Assembly: GCA_937952975.1 (NCBI GenBank)
Contig: CALFXX010000092.1
Location: 1-12,344 of the forward strand
DNA length: 12,344 bases
Source of the DNA: an uncultured Alcaligenaceae bacterium
GTDB lineage: Bacteria > Pseudomonadota > Gammaproteobacteria > Burkholderiales > Burkholderiaceae_B
Direction: 5' to 3'
Shown piece after piece: positions 1 through 6,250 of this stretch (the stretch's first letter is position 1; every line of letters begins with the position of its first letter). The notes beneath the pieces are model-generated. The model saw only the letters and a program-made list of their open reading frames with translations, searched no databases and was not told where the DNA came from. The position numbers and the translations under genes are program-made.

Positions 1-28
1 GGAGTTCAGACGTGTGCTCTTCCGATCT
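1..28. other. Untrimmed Illumina TruSeq read-2 adapter (artefact)
   Basis: The first 28 bases are identical, from memory, to the 3' part of the Illumina TruSeq/multiplexing read-2 adapter, ending in the familiar GCTCTTCCGATCT. Genomic sequence begins at base 29 with an open reading frame that continues without a start codon. The adapter adds an in-frame GTG at base 14 that would give the first gene a false N-terminus (V/M-L-F-R-S). This shows that position 1 is a library or contig edge and not a natural end. Confidence 0.96.
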
Positions 29-1363
29 GAACAAGCGGGTCATGAGGTTGTTGTGGCGTGCAGCGCGACCGCTAACCCGAGCGGTCGCGTTGCCGCGCAG
101 GCCTACACACATCTTTCAGATGTGATTGTGGCCGCCGCTGCGGGCTGTGACGCGATCGCACTCGACCTGCACGGCGCGATGGTGGCCGAAAACTCTGACG
201 ATGGCGAAGGTGATCTGCTTGAGCGTTTGCGTGCGGCCTTGCCCAAGGCCCCCATCGCGGTCGCCTTTGACTTGCACGGAAAAATCACTGAAAAAACGAT
301 GGCCAATAGCGACATCGTGGTGAGCTTCAAAACCTATCCCCACATCGACATGTACGAAACCGGCGCACACGCCGCGCGTTTGCTCATCGAGATGATGAAT
401 AAAAAAATCAAACCTGCGATGGCTTGGCGCCGCCTGCCTTTACTTTCGCACACGTTGTGCAGTCGCACCGACATTGGAGCCATGCACGAAGCGGTCGAGC
501 TCGCGCGCGCCGCTGAGGCCGCTGGCATGCTCGGCGTATCGGTCTTGGCGGGGTTTTCTTTGGCTGACATCGCTGCACCCTGCATCAGCGTGGTCGTCAT
601 TAGCAACGCAGACCAAGAGGCTGCCGAGCAATTTGCCGATGTCGTGGCTGGCTTTATTTGGGATAACCGAGAAGGTTTCGTGTACGAAAGCGAACCCTTA
701 GCCGCCTCGATCGCTCGGGCACAAGAGCTTGCTCAACAACCAGACACGGGGCCTGTGCTGCTGCTAGACCACGGCGATAACTGCATGTCGGGCGGCACCT
801 GTGACGACATGAATGTCTTACACGAGGCACTGGCGCAAGGCTTGCAAGATATCGTTGTTGGGCCCGTGTGCGATCCCGAGGCCGTCTCACTGATGATTGC
901 GGCAGGTGTCGGTGCAACGGTTTCGGTCGCCGTTGGTGACAAGGTTCCGCTCACCCAACTCGGCATCACCACGACACCCCGCACACTAACCGGGGTGGTC
1001 TTGCGCATCACAGATGGCGAATACGTCATCAGCGGCCCAACCTATACCGGTCAACGCATTTACATGGGGCGCACGGTCTTACTGCAGCTGCCTCAAGCGT
1101 TGGTGATGGTGACTGAGACGCCTCAAGAGCACTGGGACTTAGGCATTTTCAGTCATATCGGCATTGATGCGACCAAGCATCGGTTTGTATTGCTCAAATC
1201 CAGAATGTATTGCCGACCAGTATTTGTGCCGATTGCCAAAGCCGTGGTCGAGTGCGATGGCGGTGGCGTCACAAGTTCTGATTACTCGCGGTTTCCGTAT
1301 AGCAAGCTTACTCGCCCTGTGTACCCGTTTGATTTGGATGCAACCTGGGAAAGTCGAATGTAA
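29..1363 (+). CDS. M81-family metallopeptidase, MlrC-like (5' partial)
   Basis: This is an M81 (microcystinase C/MlrC-like) zinc peptidase family protein, a cytosolic family that is best known for MlrC, which hydrolyses linear microcystin products. Most members have unknown substrates and often sit in small-molecule catabolic clusters. Counting from the first genomic codon, 445 residues are present. Family hallmarks are two DLHG motifs (residues 46-49 and 81-84) and a PHID motif (104-107), the D-x-H...P-H-x-D pattern thought to hold the metal. The C-terminal domain begins near the LLDHGDNCMSGG stretch, where the family usually has a DNPGGG-like loop. Members are usually about 490-510 residues, so roughly 40-60 N-terminal residues, including the usual HETNTF-like motif, lie off the contig. 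The upstream adapter supplies a false GTG start. The family call is firm; the substrate is unknown and microcystin breakdown should not be assumed. Confidence 0.88.
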   Translation, partial: EQAGHEVVVACSATANPSGRVAAQAYTHLSDVIVAAAAGCDAIALDLHGAMVAENSDDGEGDLLERLRAALPKAPIAVAFDLHGKITEKTMANSDIVVSFKTYPHIDMYETGAHAARLLIEMMNKKIKPAMAWRRLPLLSHTLCSRTDIGAMHEAVELARAAEAAGMLGVSVLAGFSLADIAAPCISVVVISNADQEAAEQFADVVAGFIWDNREGFVYESEPLAASIARAQELAQQPDTGPVLLLDHGDNCMSGGTCDDMNVLHEALAQGLQDIVVGPVCDPEAVSLMIAAGVGATVSVAVGDKVPLTQLGITTTPRTLTGVVLRITDGEYVISGPTYTGQRIYMGRTVLLQLPQALVMVTETPQEHWDLGIFSHIGIDATKHRFVLLKSRMYCRPVFVPIAKAVVECDGGGVTSSDYSRFPYSKLTRPVYPFDLDATWESRM

Positions 1364-1407
1364 GGCGCGTTGCCTGTCATGACCAACAGGTGAGCCGACC
1401 GGCGCTC

Positions 1408-1430
1408 TGAGTTCATGAGTTCTGAACTCA
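1408..1430. other. Small hairpin upstream of the terminator
   Basis: A perfect 8-base inverted repeat, TGAGTTCA (1408-1415) and TGAACTCA (1423-1430), with a 7-base loop, lies 45 bases after the peptidase stop. No T-run follows, so it is not a terminator alone. It may protect the 3' end of the transcript or be incidental. Confidence 0.4.
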
Positions 1431-1448
1431 AGGGCAATCAATCGACAA

Positions 1449-1493
1449 AAAGCAAAGAGCCCCGCAACAATATGCTGCGGGGCTCTTTGCTTT
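1449..1493. terminator. Strong bidirectional intrinsic terminator
   Basis: The arms 1449-1466 (AAAGCAAAGAGCCCCGCA) and 1476-1493 are an 18-base perfect inverted repeat with a 9-base loop. The stem has a GC-rich core next to the loop and an A/T base, so each strand reads as a GC stem followed by Ts (GCTTT on +, GCTTTTT on -). It lies between the convergent peptidase (stop 1363) and PEP carboxykinase (stop 1554) and should end both transcripts. Confidence 0.9.
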
Positions 1494-1532
1494 AATCTCA
1501 GGCGTAGCGAATACGTCGCTGCGCTAGCACCG

Positions 1533-1560
1533 GTACTTAACCTTAACGAGTACTTAACCT
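1533..1560. repeat. 11-base direct repeat at the 3' end of pckG
   Basis: GTACTTAACCT occurs at 1533-1543 and again at 1550-1560, 17 bases apart. The second copy contains the PEP carboxykinase stop codon (TAA on the minus strand, 1554-1556), so the last codon and stop are duplicated just downstream. It looks like a small tandem duplication; no function is evident. Confidence 0.6.
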
Positions 1561-3410
1561 AAACGGCTTTCGAAGCCCGCCTTGATCTCAAGCAAGCTTG
1601 GTGGCAAGCCATGGGCTAATTTTTCAAAGAGTTCAGCATGCAATTCAAACTCTTTACGCCAGGCCGCTTTGTCGATTGAAGTGATCGTTGTGAATTTTTC
1701 AAGAGAAAAATCCATGCCAGACCAGTCGAGATCTTCATAGTTTGGCGTGATCCCAAACACGTGCTCGTTGCCTTTAGCCTCGCCTTCAATACGACCCAAC
1801 ATCCACTTGAGTACGCGGGTGTTTTCGCTAAAGCCAGGCCACACAAACTTACCGTCAGCATCTGTACGAAACCAGTTCACACAGAAAATACGTGGCAACT
1901 TGGCGCCAGTCGTTTGCAGGTGTTCACCTAACGACAGCCAGTGCTGGAAATACTCGGCCATGTTGTAACCACAGAAAGGCAACATCGCAAAGGGGTCACG
2001 ACGCACCACACCTTGCTCGCCCACCGCCGCAGCAGTGGTTTCAGAGCCCATGGTGGCAGCCATGTACACGCCTTCAGACCAATCACGCGCTTCTGTCACC
2101 AAAGGCACAGTTGTCGAGCGACGACCACCGAAAATAAAGGCGTCAATCACAACACCCTCAGGATTATCCCATTCAGGATCCAAGACAGGGTTTTGTGTCG
2201 CAGCAACGGTGAAGCGTGCGTTCGGATGTGCGGCCTTGATACCTTTTTCTTTTGCCTGCTCAGGTGTCCAGTCACGCCCCTGCCAATCGATACAGTGCGC
2301 AGGGGGAACCTTGCTCATGCCCTCCCACCACACATCGCCATCATCTGTCAGGGCCACGTTGGTAAAGATTGTGTCTTGTGCCAAGGTTGCCATGCAATTA
2401 AAGTTTGATTGCTCGTTGGTGCCTGGTGCAACACCAAAATAGCCGGCCTCTGGGTTGATTGCGCGCAGGTTACCTTTTGCGTCAGGCTTGATCCAGGCGA
2501 TATCATCACCAATCGTAGTGATCTTCCAGCCCTGCTGACCCAAGCCTTTAGGCGGAATCAACATTGCAAAGTTCGTTTTGCCACAGGCTGACGGAAACGC
2601 AGCAGCAACGTGGTATTTTTTACCCCATGGTGCCGTAACACCCAAAATCAACATATGCTCAGCCAGCCAACCGGGTGAGGTTGAACTTGCTTCAGCACGA
2701 CCCATATTTGACGCAATCCGCAAAGCAAAACACTTTTTGCCGAGCAGCGCGTTGCCACCATAACCCGAGCCGTACGACCAGATTTCACGTGTTTCAGGAA
2801 AGTGCACAATGTACTTGGTGTTGTTGCACGGCCAAACCACATCGGCCTGACCAGCAGCCAAAGGCGCACCGACCGTATGCACACAGGGTACAAACTCACC
2901 CGTCGGACCCAGCACGTCATACACTTTTTTACCCATGCGGGTCATCATGCGCATGTTGACCACGACATAAGGCGAGTCAGATAACTCAACGCCAATTTGT
3001 GCAATCGGTGAACCCAGAGGGCCCATCGAAAACGGAATCACGTACATCGTACGACCCGCCATCGCACCCTCAAACAACTCATCGAGCTTGGTGCGCATTT
3101 CTGCGGGTTCGATCCAGTTATTGGTAGGGCCAGCGTCTGCCTTGTTTTTGCTGCAGATAAATGTGCGGTCTTCAACACGAGCCACGTCATCGGGCGACGA
3201 GCGCGCCAAAAACGAGTTGGGTCGTTTCGCGGGGTTCAGTTTGTGCAACATCCCCGACTGCACCATCTCGGCACAAAGTCGATCGTATTCTTCTTGCGAA
3301 CCGTCACACCAGACAATTTTGGCGGGCTTGGCTTTTGCGGCTATCTCAGCCACCCACTTTTTTAAACCATCGTGGCGAACGTAATCAGGTGCGTTTAAGG
3401 TCAGATTCAT
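1554..3410 (-). CDS. pckG: Phosphoenolpyruvate carboxykinase (GTP)
   Basis: Cytosolic enzyme converting oxaloacetate plus GTP to phosphoenolpyruvate, GDP and CO2, the entry step of gluconeogenesis from organic acids. The 618-residue length fits the GTP-type family. The nucleotide loop FPSACGKTN is at 272-280 with the hallmark reactive cysteine at C276. Metal and substrate ligands match K226 (in GKKCFALR), H252 (EHMLILG) and D303 (GDDIAWI). FIFGGRRSTTVP lies at 425-436. Compared with the vertebrate enzyme as I recall it, about six extra residues (around 240-246, ASSTSP-like) lie between GKKCFALRIAS and GWLAEHM. The ATG at 3408-3410 gives the standard N-terminus, although the ribosome site before it is weak. 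The gene stands alone, converges on the upstream peptidase and shares its terminator. Identity is certain; the insertion may simply be lineage-specific. Confidence 0.98.
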   Translation of the reverse strand: MNLTLNAPDYVRHDGLKKWVAEIAAKAKPAKIVWCDGSQEEYDRLCAEMVQSGMLHKLNPAKRPNSFLARSSPDDVARVEDRTFICSKNKADAGPTNNWIEPAEMRTKLDELFEGAMAGRTMYVIPFSMGPLGSPIAQIGVELSDSPYVVVNMRMMTRMGKKVYDVLGPTGEFVPCVHTVGAPLAAGQADVVWPCNNTKYIVHFPETREIWSYGSGYGGNALLGKKCFALRIASNMGRAEASSTSPGWLAEHMLILGVTAPWGKKYHVAAAFPSACGKTNFAMLIPPKGLGQQGWKITTIGDDIAWIKPDAKGNLRAINPEAGYFGVAPGTNEQSNFNCMATLAQDTIFTNVALTDDGDVWWEGMSKVPPAHCIDWQGRDWTPEQAKEKGIKAAHPNARFTVAATQNPVLDPEWDNPEGVVIDAFIFGGRRSTTVPLVTEARDWSEGVYMAATMGSETTAAAVGEQGVVRRDPFAMLPFCGYNMAEYFQHWLSLGEHLQTTGAKLPRIFCVNWFRTDADGKFVWPGFSENTRVLKWMLGRIEGEAKGNEHVFGITPNYEDLDWSGMDFSLEKFTTITSIDKAAWRKEFELHAELFEKLAHGLPPSLLEIKAGFESRLG

Positions 3411-3784
3411 TGGCTTGTTTCAATTGAATTGCAATAGTCATACTTCGGTAACCTGAAATAGTAGCATCGCGCGCGCTAAGACGAAAACTTGCACCGTTCT
3501 GGCAACCAACAAGTGCAGGTTTTGCTCAAGAATTGCGCATTTCGTCAAAAATCATCAAAATCCTAATACTAACTTTTTTTTAGTCAACTGCTCTGAGATC
3601 TTCGTCCACTGCTCTGGACTTATTCCACTGCTCTGTGCACCATGGCCTCAAGATAATTGCCTCTCGCTTCAAAATGAGGCACTCTTACCTCAAAATATTT
3701 TCCTACCGCTCTCGCCCAGCGTTATCTTGATCCCGTTTGTTTGTTACCACCTCGGTGACCACTTCGCTAAAAGGCACTTACACG
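3411..3784. promoter_or_regulatory. Divergent intergenic region (374 bases) with repeats
   Basis: This AT-richer gap separates pckG (leftward) from the CPSGYH-repeat gene (rightward), so it must hold both promoters. I see no confident -35/-10 pair for either gene. It contains an eight-to-nine T run (about 3574-3581), three ACTGCTCTG direct repeats (3585-3635) and a short TGAGG/CCTCA hairpin (3675-3692). It also has a 9-base inverted repeat, TCAAGATAA (3648-3656) and TTATCTTGA (3722-3730), enclosing 65 bases. Chance could produce the last item in a region this long. No extra gene is convincing in any frame. Confidence 0.6.
3585..3635. repeat. Three 11-base direct repeats, CMACTGCTCTG
   Basis: CAACTGCTCTG at 3585-3595, CCACTGCTCTG at 3606-3616 and CCACTGCTCTG at 3625-3635 share a 9-base exact core. 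Starts are 21 and 19 bases apart, about two helical turns, so all three face the same side of the DNA. The array sits 150-200 bases upstream of the secreted-repeat gene and the same distance upstream of pckG. This spacing suggests a multi-site binding region for a regulator; no known consensus comes to mind. Confidence 0.6.
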
Positions 3785-4144
3785 ATGTCGACCAACCATC
3801 CAGACTCTTCGAGCCGTCGCGCGCAAGTCTCTCTGGCGCGCTGGCTGGTGCCCGCCGTCTTCGCTCTGCTCAGCGCGCCGGGCATCGCTCAAGCCCCGCT
3901 TGCGCAACCACTGATCAAGCAGGGCTCCTGCCCCAGTGGCTATCACAGCAGCGGAAATTACTGTACTCCCTCCTCATCCAATGCCCGGGCGGCCCTGCCC
4001 CAGGTGGGCTCATGCCCCTCGGGTTATCACACTAGCGGTGGGTATTGTCTGGCTAGCAGCAACTCCTCAAAAGCCGCGATCGTCAAAAGCGGCAGCTGCC
4101 CGTCTGGCTATCACGTCAGCGGCGCTTATTGTTTGCGCAACTGA
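3785..4144 (+). CDS. Secreted CPSGYH-repeat cysteine protein
   Basis: A 119-residue exported protein of unknown function. Residues 1-37 form a signal peptide: an Arg-containing N-region (SSSRRAQ), a hydrophobic core (WLVPAVFALLS) and a likely signal-peptidase site after AQA. The mature part is three tandem repeats at residues 47-74, 75-102 and 103-119. Each begins G-S-C-P-S-G-Y-H-x-S-G-x-Y-C, and a Ser/Ala-rich 14-residue linker gives a 28-residue period. The two cysteines per repeat are 11 residues apart and could form a small disulfide loop in the periplasm. I chose ATG 3785 because AAAAGG lies about 10 bases before it and the signal peptide starts there. An in-frame TTG at 3737 would add 16 poor residues. 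It converges on the dehydrogenase with only 18 bases between. I recall similar small uncharacterised proteins in proteobacteria, but no function. Confidence 0.85.
   Translation: MSTNHPDSSSRRAQVSLARWLVPAVFALLSAPGIAQAPLAQPLIKQGSCPSGYHSSGNYCTPSSSNARAALPQVGSCPSGYHTSGGYCLASSNSSKAAIVKSGSCPSGYHVSGAYCLRN
3923..4141 (+). repeat. 84-base coding tandem repeat (2.6 copies)
   Basis: In-frame units at 3923-4006, 4007-4090 and 4091-4141 encode the 28-residue CPSGYH repeats. The protein is far better conserved than the DNA (for example, the Cys-Pro-Ser codons are spelled differently in each copy). The duplication is therefore old and under protein-level selection, not recent slippage. Confidence 0.9.
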
Positions 4145-4162
4145 GGTGAGTTGGCTGATTTC

Positions 4163-5158
4163 TTACCGTTCAAGCAGTCGCCGCTCAAGAGGCTGTTGCA
4201 GCTGGGTAGCTGCCTCGTGGTTGACTAAGTGTTCAGGCAATTGACCGCTTAGGATCTGTCGGGCCTGGCGCGCCACTGAGCGACCCATCGCCTTCAAGCT
4301 GTCGTCGGTCACCCCAGCCATATGAGGCGAGAGCAGCACATTTTCCATCCCATACAAAGGAGAAGCGGTGGGCAGCGGTTGCTCTGTGAACACATCCAGC
4401 GCCGCGCCCGCAAGACGCTTCTCAGCCAGCGCCTCAACCAGAGCCTGTTGATCCACCACCGCGCCACGGGCGACGTTGATCAGATAACTCGATGGCTTCA
4501 TTTTGCCCAGTAATTCGCGACTAATGAGCCCCTTCGTTGAGGCGTTTAGCGGGCAAGCGAGCACGACGAAATCCGACTGACTCAAGACCAGCTCGAGCGA
4601 GGTCACTTCAACAAAATCGAGCGATGCGCGACCGCTTGGTCGATAACCGCACACACTCATTCCAAAGCCAAAATGACACATTTTTGCAACGGCCTGCCCA
4701 ATTGCCCCCAAGCCCACCAAGCCAACTTTTTTTCCTGCTAACTCGAGCCCTTGGTCAGCCAAGACACGCGCGCTCGCCCAACCTGTCGCACGCATGCGTT
4801 GATTTGCGGCGGCGCTGCGATGGGCTAGCGCCAACATTTGACCGACAGCAAACTCCGCTACCGTGACCGCGTTGGTTCCAGGCGCGTTGGCCACCGCGAT
4901 ACCCCGTTCGGTCGCCTCAGGGATTGGAATCATGTCGACCCCGGCGCCATGCCGGATCACGCCCAAAAGGTTCGGAGCCTGGTCATACAAGGCCGCGGGG
5001 ATCGGGGTGCGCACCACCACAATAGAGGCCTCGCGCGCGCCGGCAATCAGATCTTCATCGCGAATGGACGGCGACACCGAGACGCGCGCGAACGTTTCCA
5101 TTTCGGCATGTACCAGAGGATGAATTGGATTCGTCAAAAAAATGAGTTTCGAGGTCAT
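4163..5158 (-). CDS. D-isomer-specific 2-hydroxyacid dehydrogenase
   Basis: A cytosolic NAD(P)-dependent oxidoreductase of the D-2-hydroxyacid dehydrogenase family (relatives include 3-phosphoglycerate dehydrogenase, hydroxypyruvate/glyoxylate reductases and D-lactate dehydrogenase), interconverting a 2-hydroxyacid and a 2-oxoacid. It is 331 residues long, the normal size. The Rossmann loop VGLGAIG is at 148-154. The catalytic triad of the family is visible as R231 (NVARGAVVD), E259 (DVFTEQP) and H279 (LSPHMAG). There is no ACT regulatory domain, so it is not the long form of SerA. ATG 5156-5158 gives the expected N-terminus; the ribosome site is weak. It is divergently transcribed from the TfdA-like dioxygenase across 97 bases, a layout often meaning shared control, and it could process a 2-hydroxy- or 2-oxoacid formed by that enzyme. 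The substrate cannot be assigned. Confidence 0.92.
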   Translation of the reverse strand: MTSKLIFLTNPIHPLVHAEMETFARVSVSPSIRDEDLIAGAREASIVVVRTPIPAALYDQAPNLLGVIRHGAGVDMIPIPEATERGIAVANAPGTNAVTVAEFAVGQMLALAHRSAAANQRMRATGWASARVLADQGLELAGKKVGLVGLGAIGQAVAKMCHFGFGMSVCGYRPSGRASLDFVEVTSLELVLSQSDFVVLACPLNASTKGLISRELLGKMKPSSYLINVARGAVVDQQALVEALAEKRLAGAALDVFTEQPLPTASPLYGMENVLLSPHMAGVTDDSLKAMGRSVARQARQILSGQLPEHLVNHEAATQLQQPLERRLLER

Positions 5159-5184
5159 GAGTTTTTACTTAAAGGAGTATATTT

Positions 5185-5199
5185 ATTGTGATCAACAAT
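5185..5199. promoter_or_regulatory. ATTGT-GATCA-ACAAT dyad, possible operator
   Basis: A perfect 5-base inverted repeat with a 5-base centre lies between the divergent dehydrogenase and dioxygenase genes. It fits the loose LysR-type T-N11-A pattern and also the TTGT...ACAA form of FadR-type GntR sites. It begins 27 bases upstream of the dehydrogenase start and ends 56 bases upstream of the dioxygenase start. A -10-like TATATT (5178-5183) abuts it. No regulator gene is next to it in this window. Confidence 0.45.
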
Positions 5200-5259
5200 C
5201 GGCGTGCAACGCAACGGGCGCCTAAAGCACTCAAGATAATAAGAGAGACACAAGCATGA
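5188..5259 (+). CDS. Possible 23-codon leader ORF before the dioxygenase
   Basis: A strong ribosome-binding sequence, AAAGGAG (5171-5177), lies 10 bases before GTG 5188. From there 23 sense codons run to TGA 5257-5259, which overlaps the dioxygenase ATG (5256-5258) as ATGA, the classic layout for translational coupling. The peptide would be basic (three Arg in the first half, Arg-Glu near the end) and carries two consecutive rare ATA Ile codons followed by a rare AGA codon just before the end. No family is recognised. Against it: the GTG overlaps the ATTGT-N5-ACAAT dyad, the dioxygenase has its own weak AGAGAG site, and short ORFs arise by chance. Confidence 0.35.
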   Translation: MINNRRATQRAPKALKIIRETQA

Positions 5260-6143
5260 CCATAACATTCAAAAAGCTTCATCCCACTTTTATGGCAGAA
5301 GTCAGTGCGCTTGACTTACGGCAGGTTCACGACGAAGCAAGTCTCGAGCAATTACGCGCCGGTATGACTGAATTTGGCGTCTTGGTGTTTAGGGGACAAC
5401 AATTTTCAAATCAAGACCAACTTGATTTTGCTCAACGCCTGGATGGCGAATTACATTCTAAAACCTCGTCATCGGTCTTGGTCAAAAATCGCTTCGGTAA
5501 CGAGGCGCTGACCGACATCTCAAACGTTGGGCAAGACGGCGCTATTTTGGGGGCCGAAGATCGCCGGCGCATTAACGGGATCAGTAACCGCATCTGGCAC
5601 ACTGACGCCTCATTTGAAGACCCAGCGGGGCGGTATTCAATGCTCTACGCGCGCAACATACCGCCCGTGCGAGCCGATACCGAATTTGCTGATATGCGGG
5701 CGGCCTACGACGCACTGGATGACGCCACGAAAGCCACGATTGCCGACCTGCATGTCCATCACTCGATTGCGTACTCGCGACACACCATGGGCTTTGATTT
5801 TTCGCCAGAAGAAAAGGCCAGGCTGCTTGGGGCGACGCACCCGCTCGTTCGTGTGATTGAAGGGTCGCCCCGTAAATCACTTTATCTCGCCTCGCACGCT
5901 GAACGCGTCATCGAGTGGCCTGTTCCTGAAGGTCGTCTGTTACTGCGCGATTTAATCGAGCACGCGACTCGCCCTCAGTTTTTAAGTCACCATGAGTGGG
6001 CGCTCGGTGACTTGGTCATTTGGGATAATCGCACCACCATGCATCGGGCGCGTCCGTTTGACGATAAAACCCACAAGCGCGAACTCACTCGCGTCACAAC
6101 GCTGGACTTACCACGCAAAAAGGCTGTCGCGCAGGCGGCTTAA
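5256..6143 (+). CDS. TfdA-like Fe(II)/2-oxoglutarate dioxygenase
   Basis: TauD/TfdA superfamily enzyme, cytosolic: it couples decarboxylation of 2-oxoglutarate to hydroxylation of a substrate, commonly cleaving an ether or C-S bond. The 295 residues match the family. The iron ligands are H115 and D117 (WHTDASF) and H263 (WDNRTTMHRARPFD); the arginine binding the 2-oxoglutarate carboxylate is R275 or R279 (KRELTRVT). Stretches such as DISNV (86-90), RYSMLYA and DTEFADMRAAYDAL closely resemble 2,4-D dioxygenase TfdA as I recall it, so it belongs nearer TfdA than taurine dioxygenase. That does not prove herbicide use: many soil and water bacteria carry TfdA-like enzymes of unknown substrate. ATG 5256 is preceded by AGAGAG at 8 bases and overlaps the stop of a possible leader ORF. 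It is divergent from the 2-hydroxyacid dehydrogenase. Confidence 0.92.
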   Translation: MTITFKKLHPTFMAEVSALDLRQVHDEASLEQLRAGMTEFGVLVFRGQQFSNQDQLDFAQRLDGELHSKTSSSVLVKNRFGNEALTDISNVGQDGAILGAEDRRRINGISNRIWHTDASFEDPAGRYSMLYARNIPPVRADTEFADMRAAYDALDDATKATIADLHVHHSIAYSRHTMGFDFSPEEKARLLGATHPLVRVIEGSPRKSLYLASHAERVIEWPVPEGRLLLRDLIEHATRPQFLSHHEWALGDLVIWDNRTTMHRARPFDDKTHKRELTRVTTLDLPRKKAVAQAA

Positions 6144-6174
6144 GGCTATTTCGTGCGCTGACCTTGCTTGGCCG

Positions 6175-6244
6175 CCAAGCTTTGATTGCCAACCTGTGGG
6201 TGCCAGCCTGTAGGTAGCAACCTGCAGGCAGCAATCTTTAGAAA
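6175..6244. repeat. Degenerate 14-base tandem repeat (about 5 copies)
   Basis: Units start at 6175, 6189, 6203, 6217 and 6231. The middle three are close copies (CCAACCTGTGGGTG, CCAGCCTGTAGGTA, GCAACCTGCAGGCA); the outer two are more diverged. The array fills the gap between the convergent dioxygenase (stop 6143) and aspartate-dehydrogenase-like gene (stop 6251). No clear terminator is seen in the gap. Each central unit holds a CCTGNNGG-like short palindrome. Confidence 0.65.
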
Positions 6245-6250
6245 GTAAGT

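Noticed and set aside
14..28. GTG start for the first gene giving an N-terminal M-L-F-R-S
   Set aside because: These codons lie inside the sequencing adapter; the gene is simply truncated at the contig edge.
29..1363. Microcystin-degrading MlrC
   Set aside because: No mlrA, mlrB or mlrD is in view and M81 proteins are widespread with other roles, so only the family is claimed.
1941..2408. A 155-residue frame on the plus strand
   Set aside because: It lies wholly opposite pckG, whose protein is conserved end to end; it is an antisense shadow.
3411..3560. A pckG promoter with TTGACG or TACTAT boxes on the minus strand
   Set aside because: No pair of boxes had both good matches and proper spacing, so no promoter is annotated.
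3585..3635. CRISPR array
   Set aside because: The repeats are only 11 bases with 8-10 base gaps, far too short for repeat-spacer units, and no cas genes are present.
3727..4035. A 102-residue open frame overlapping the secreted-repeat gene in another frame
   Set aside because: It has no signal peptide, motif or good ribosome site, whereas the overlapping frame has a signal peptide and conserved repeats.
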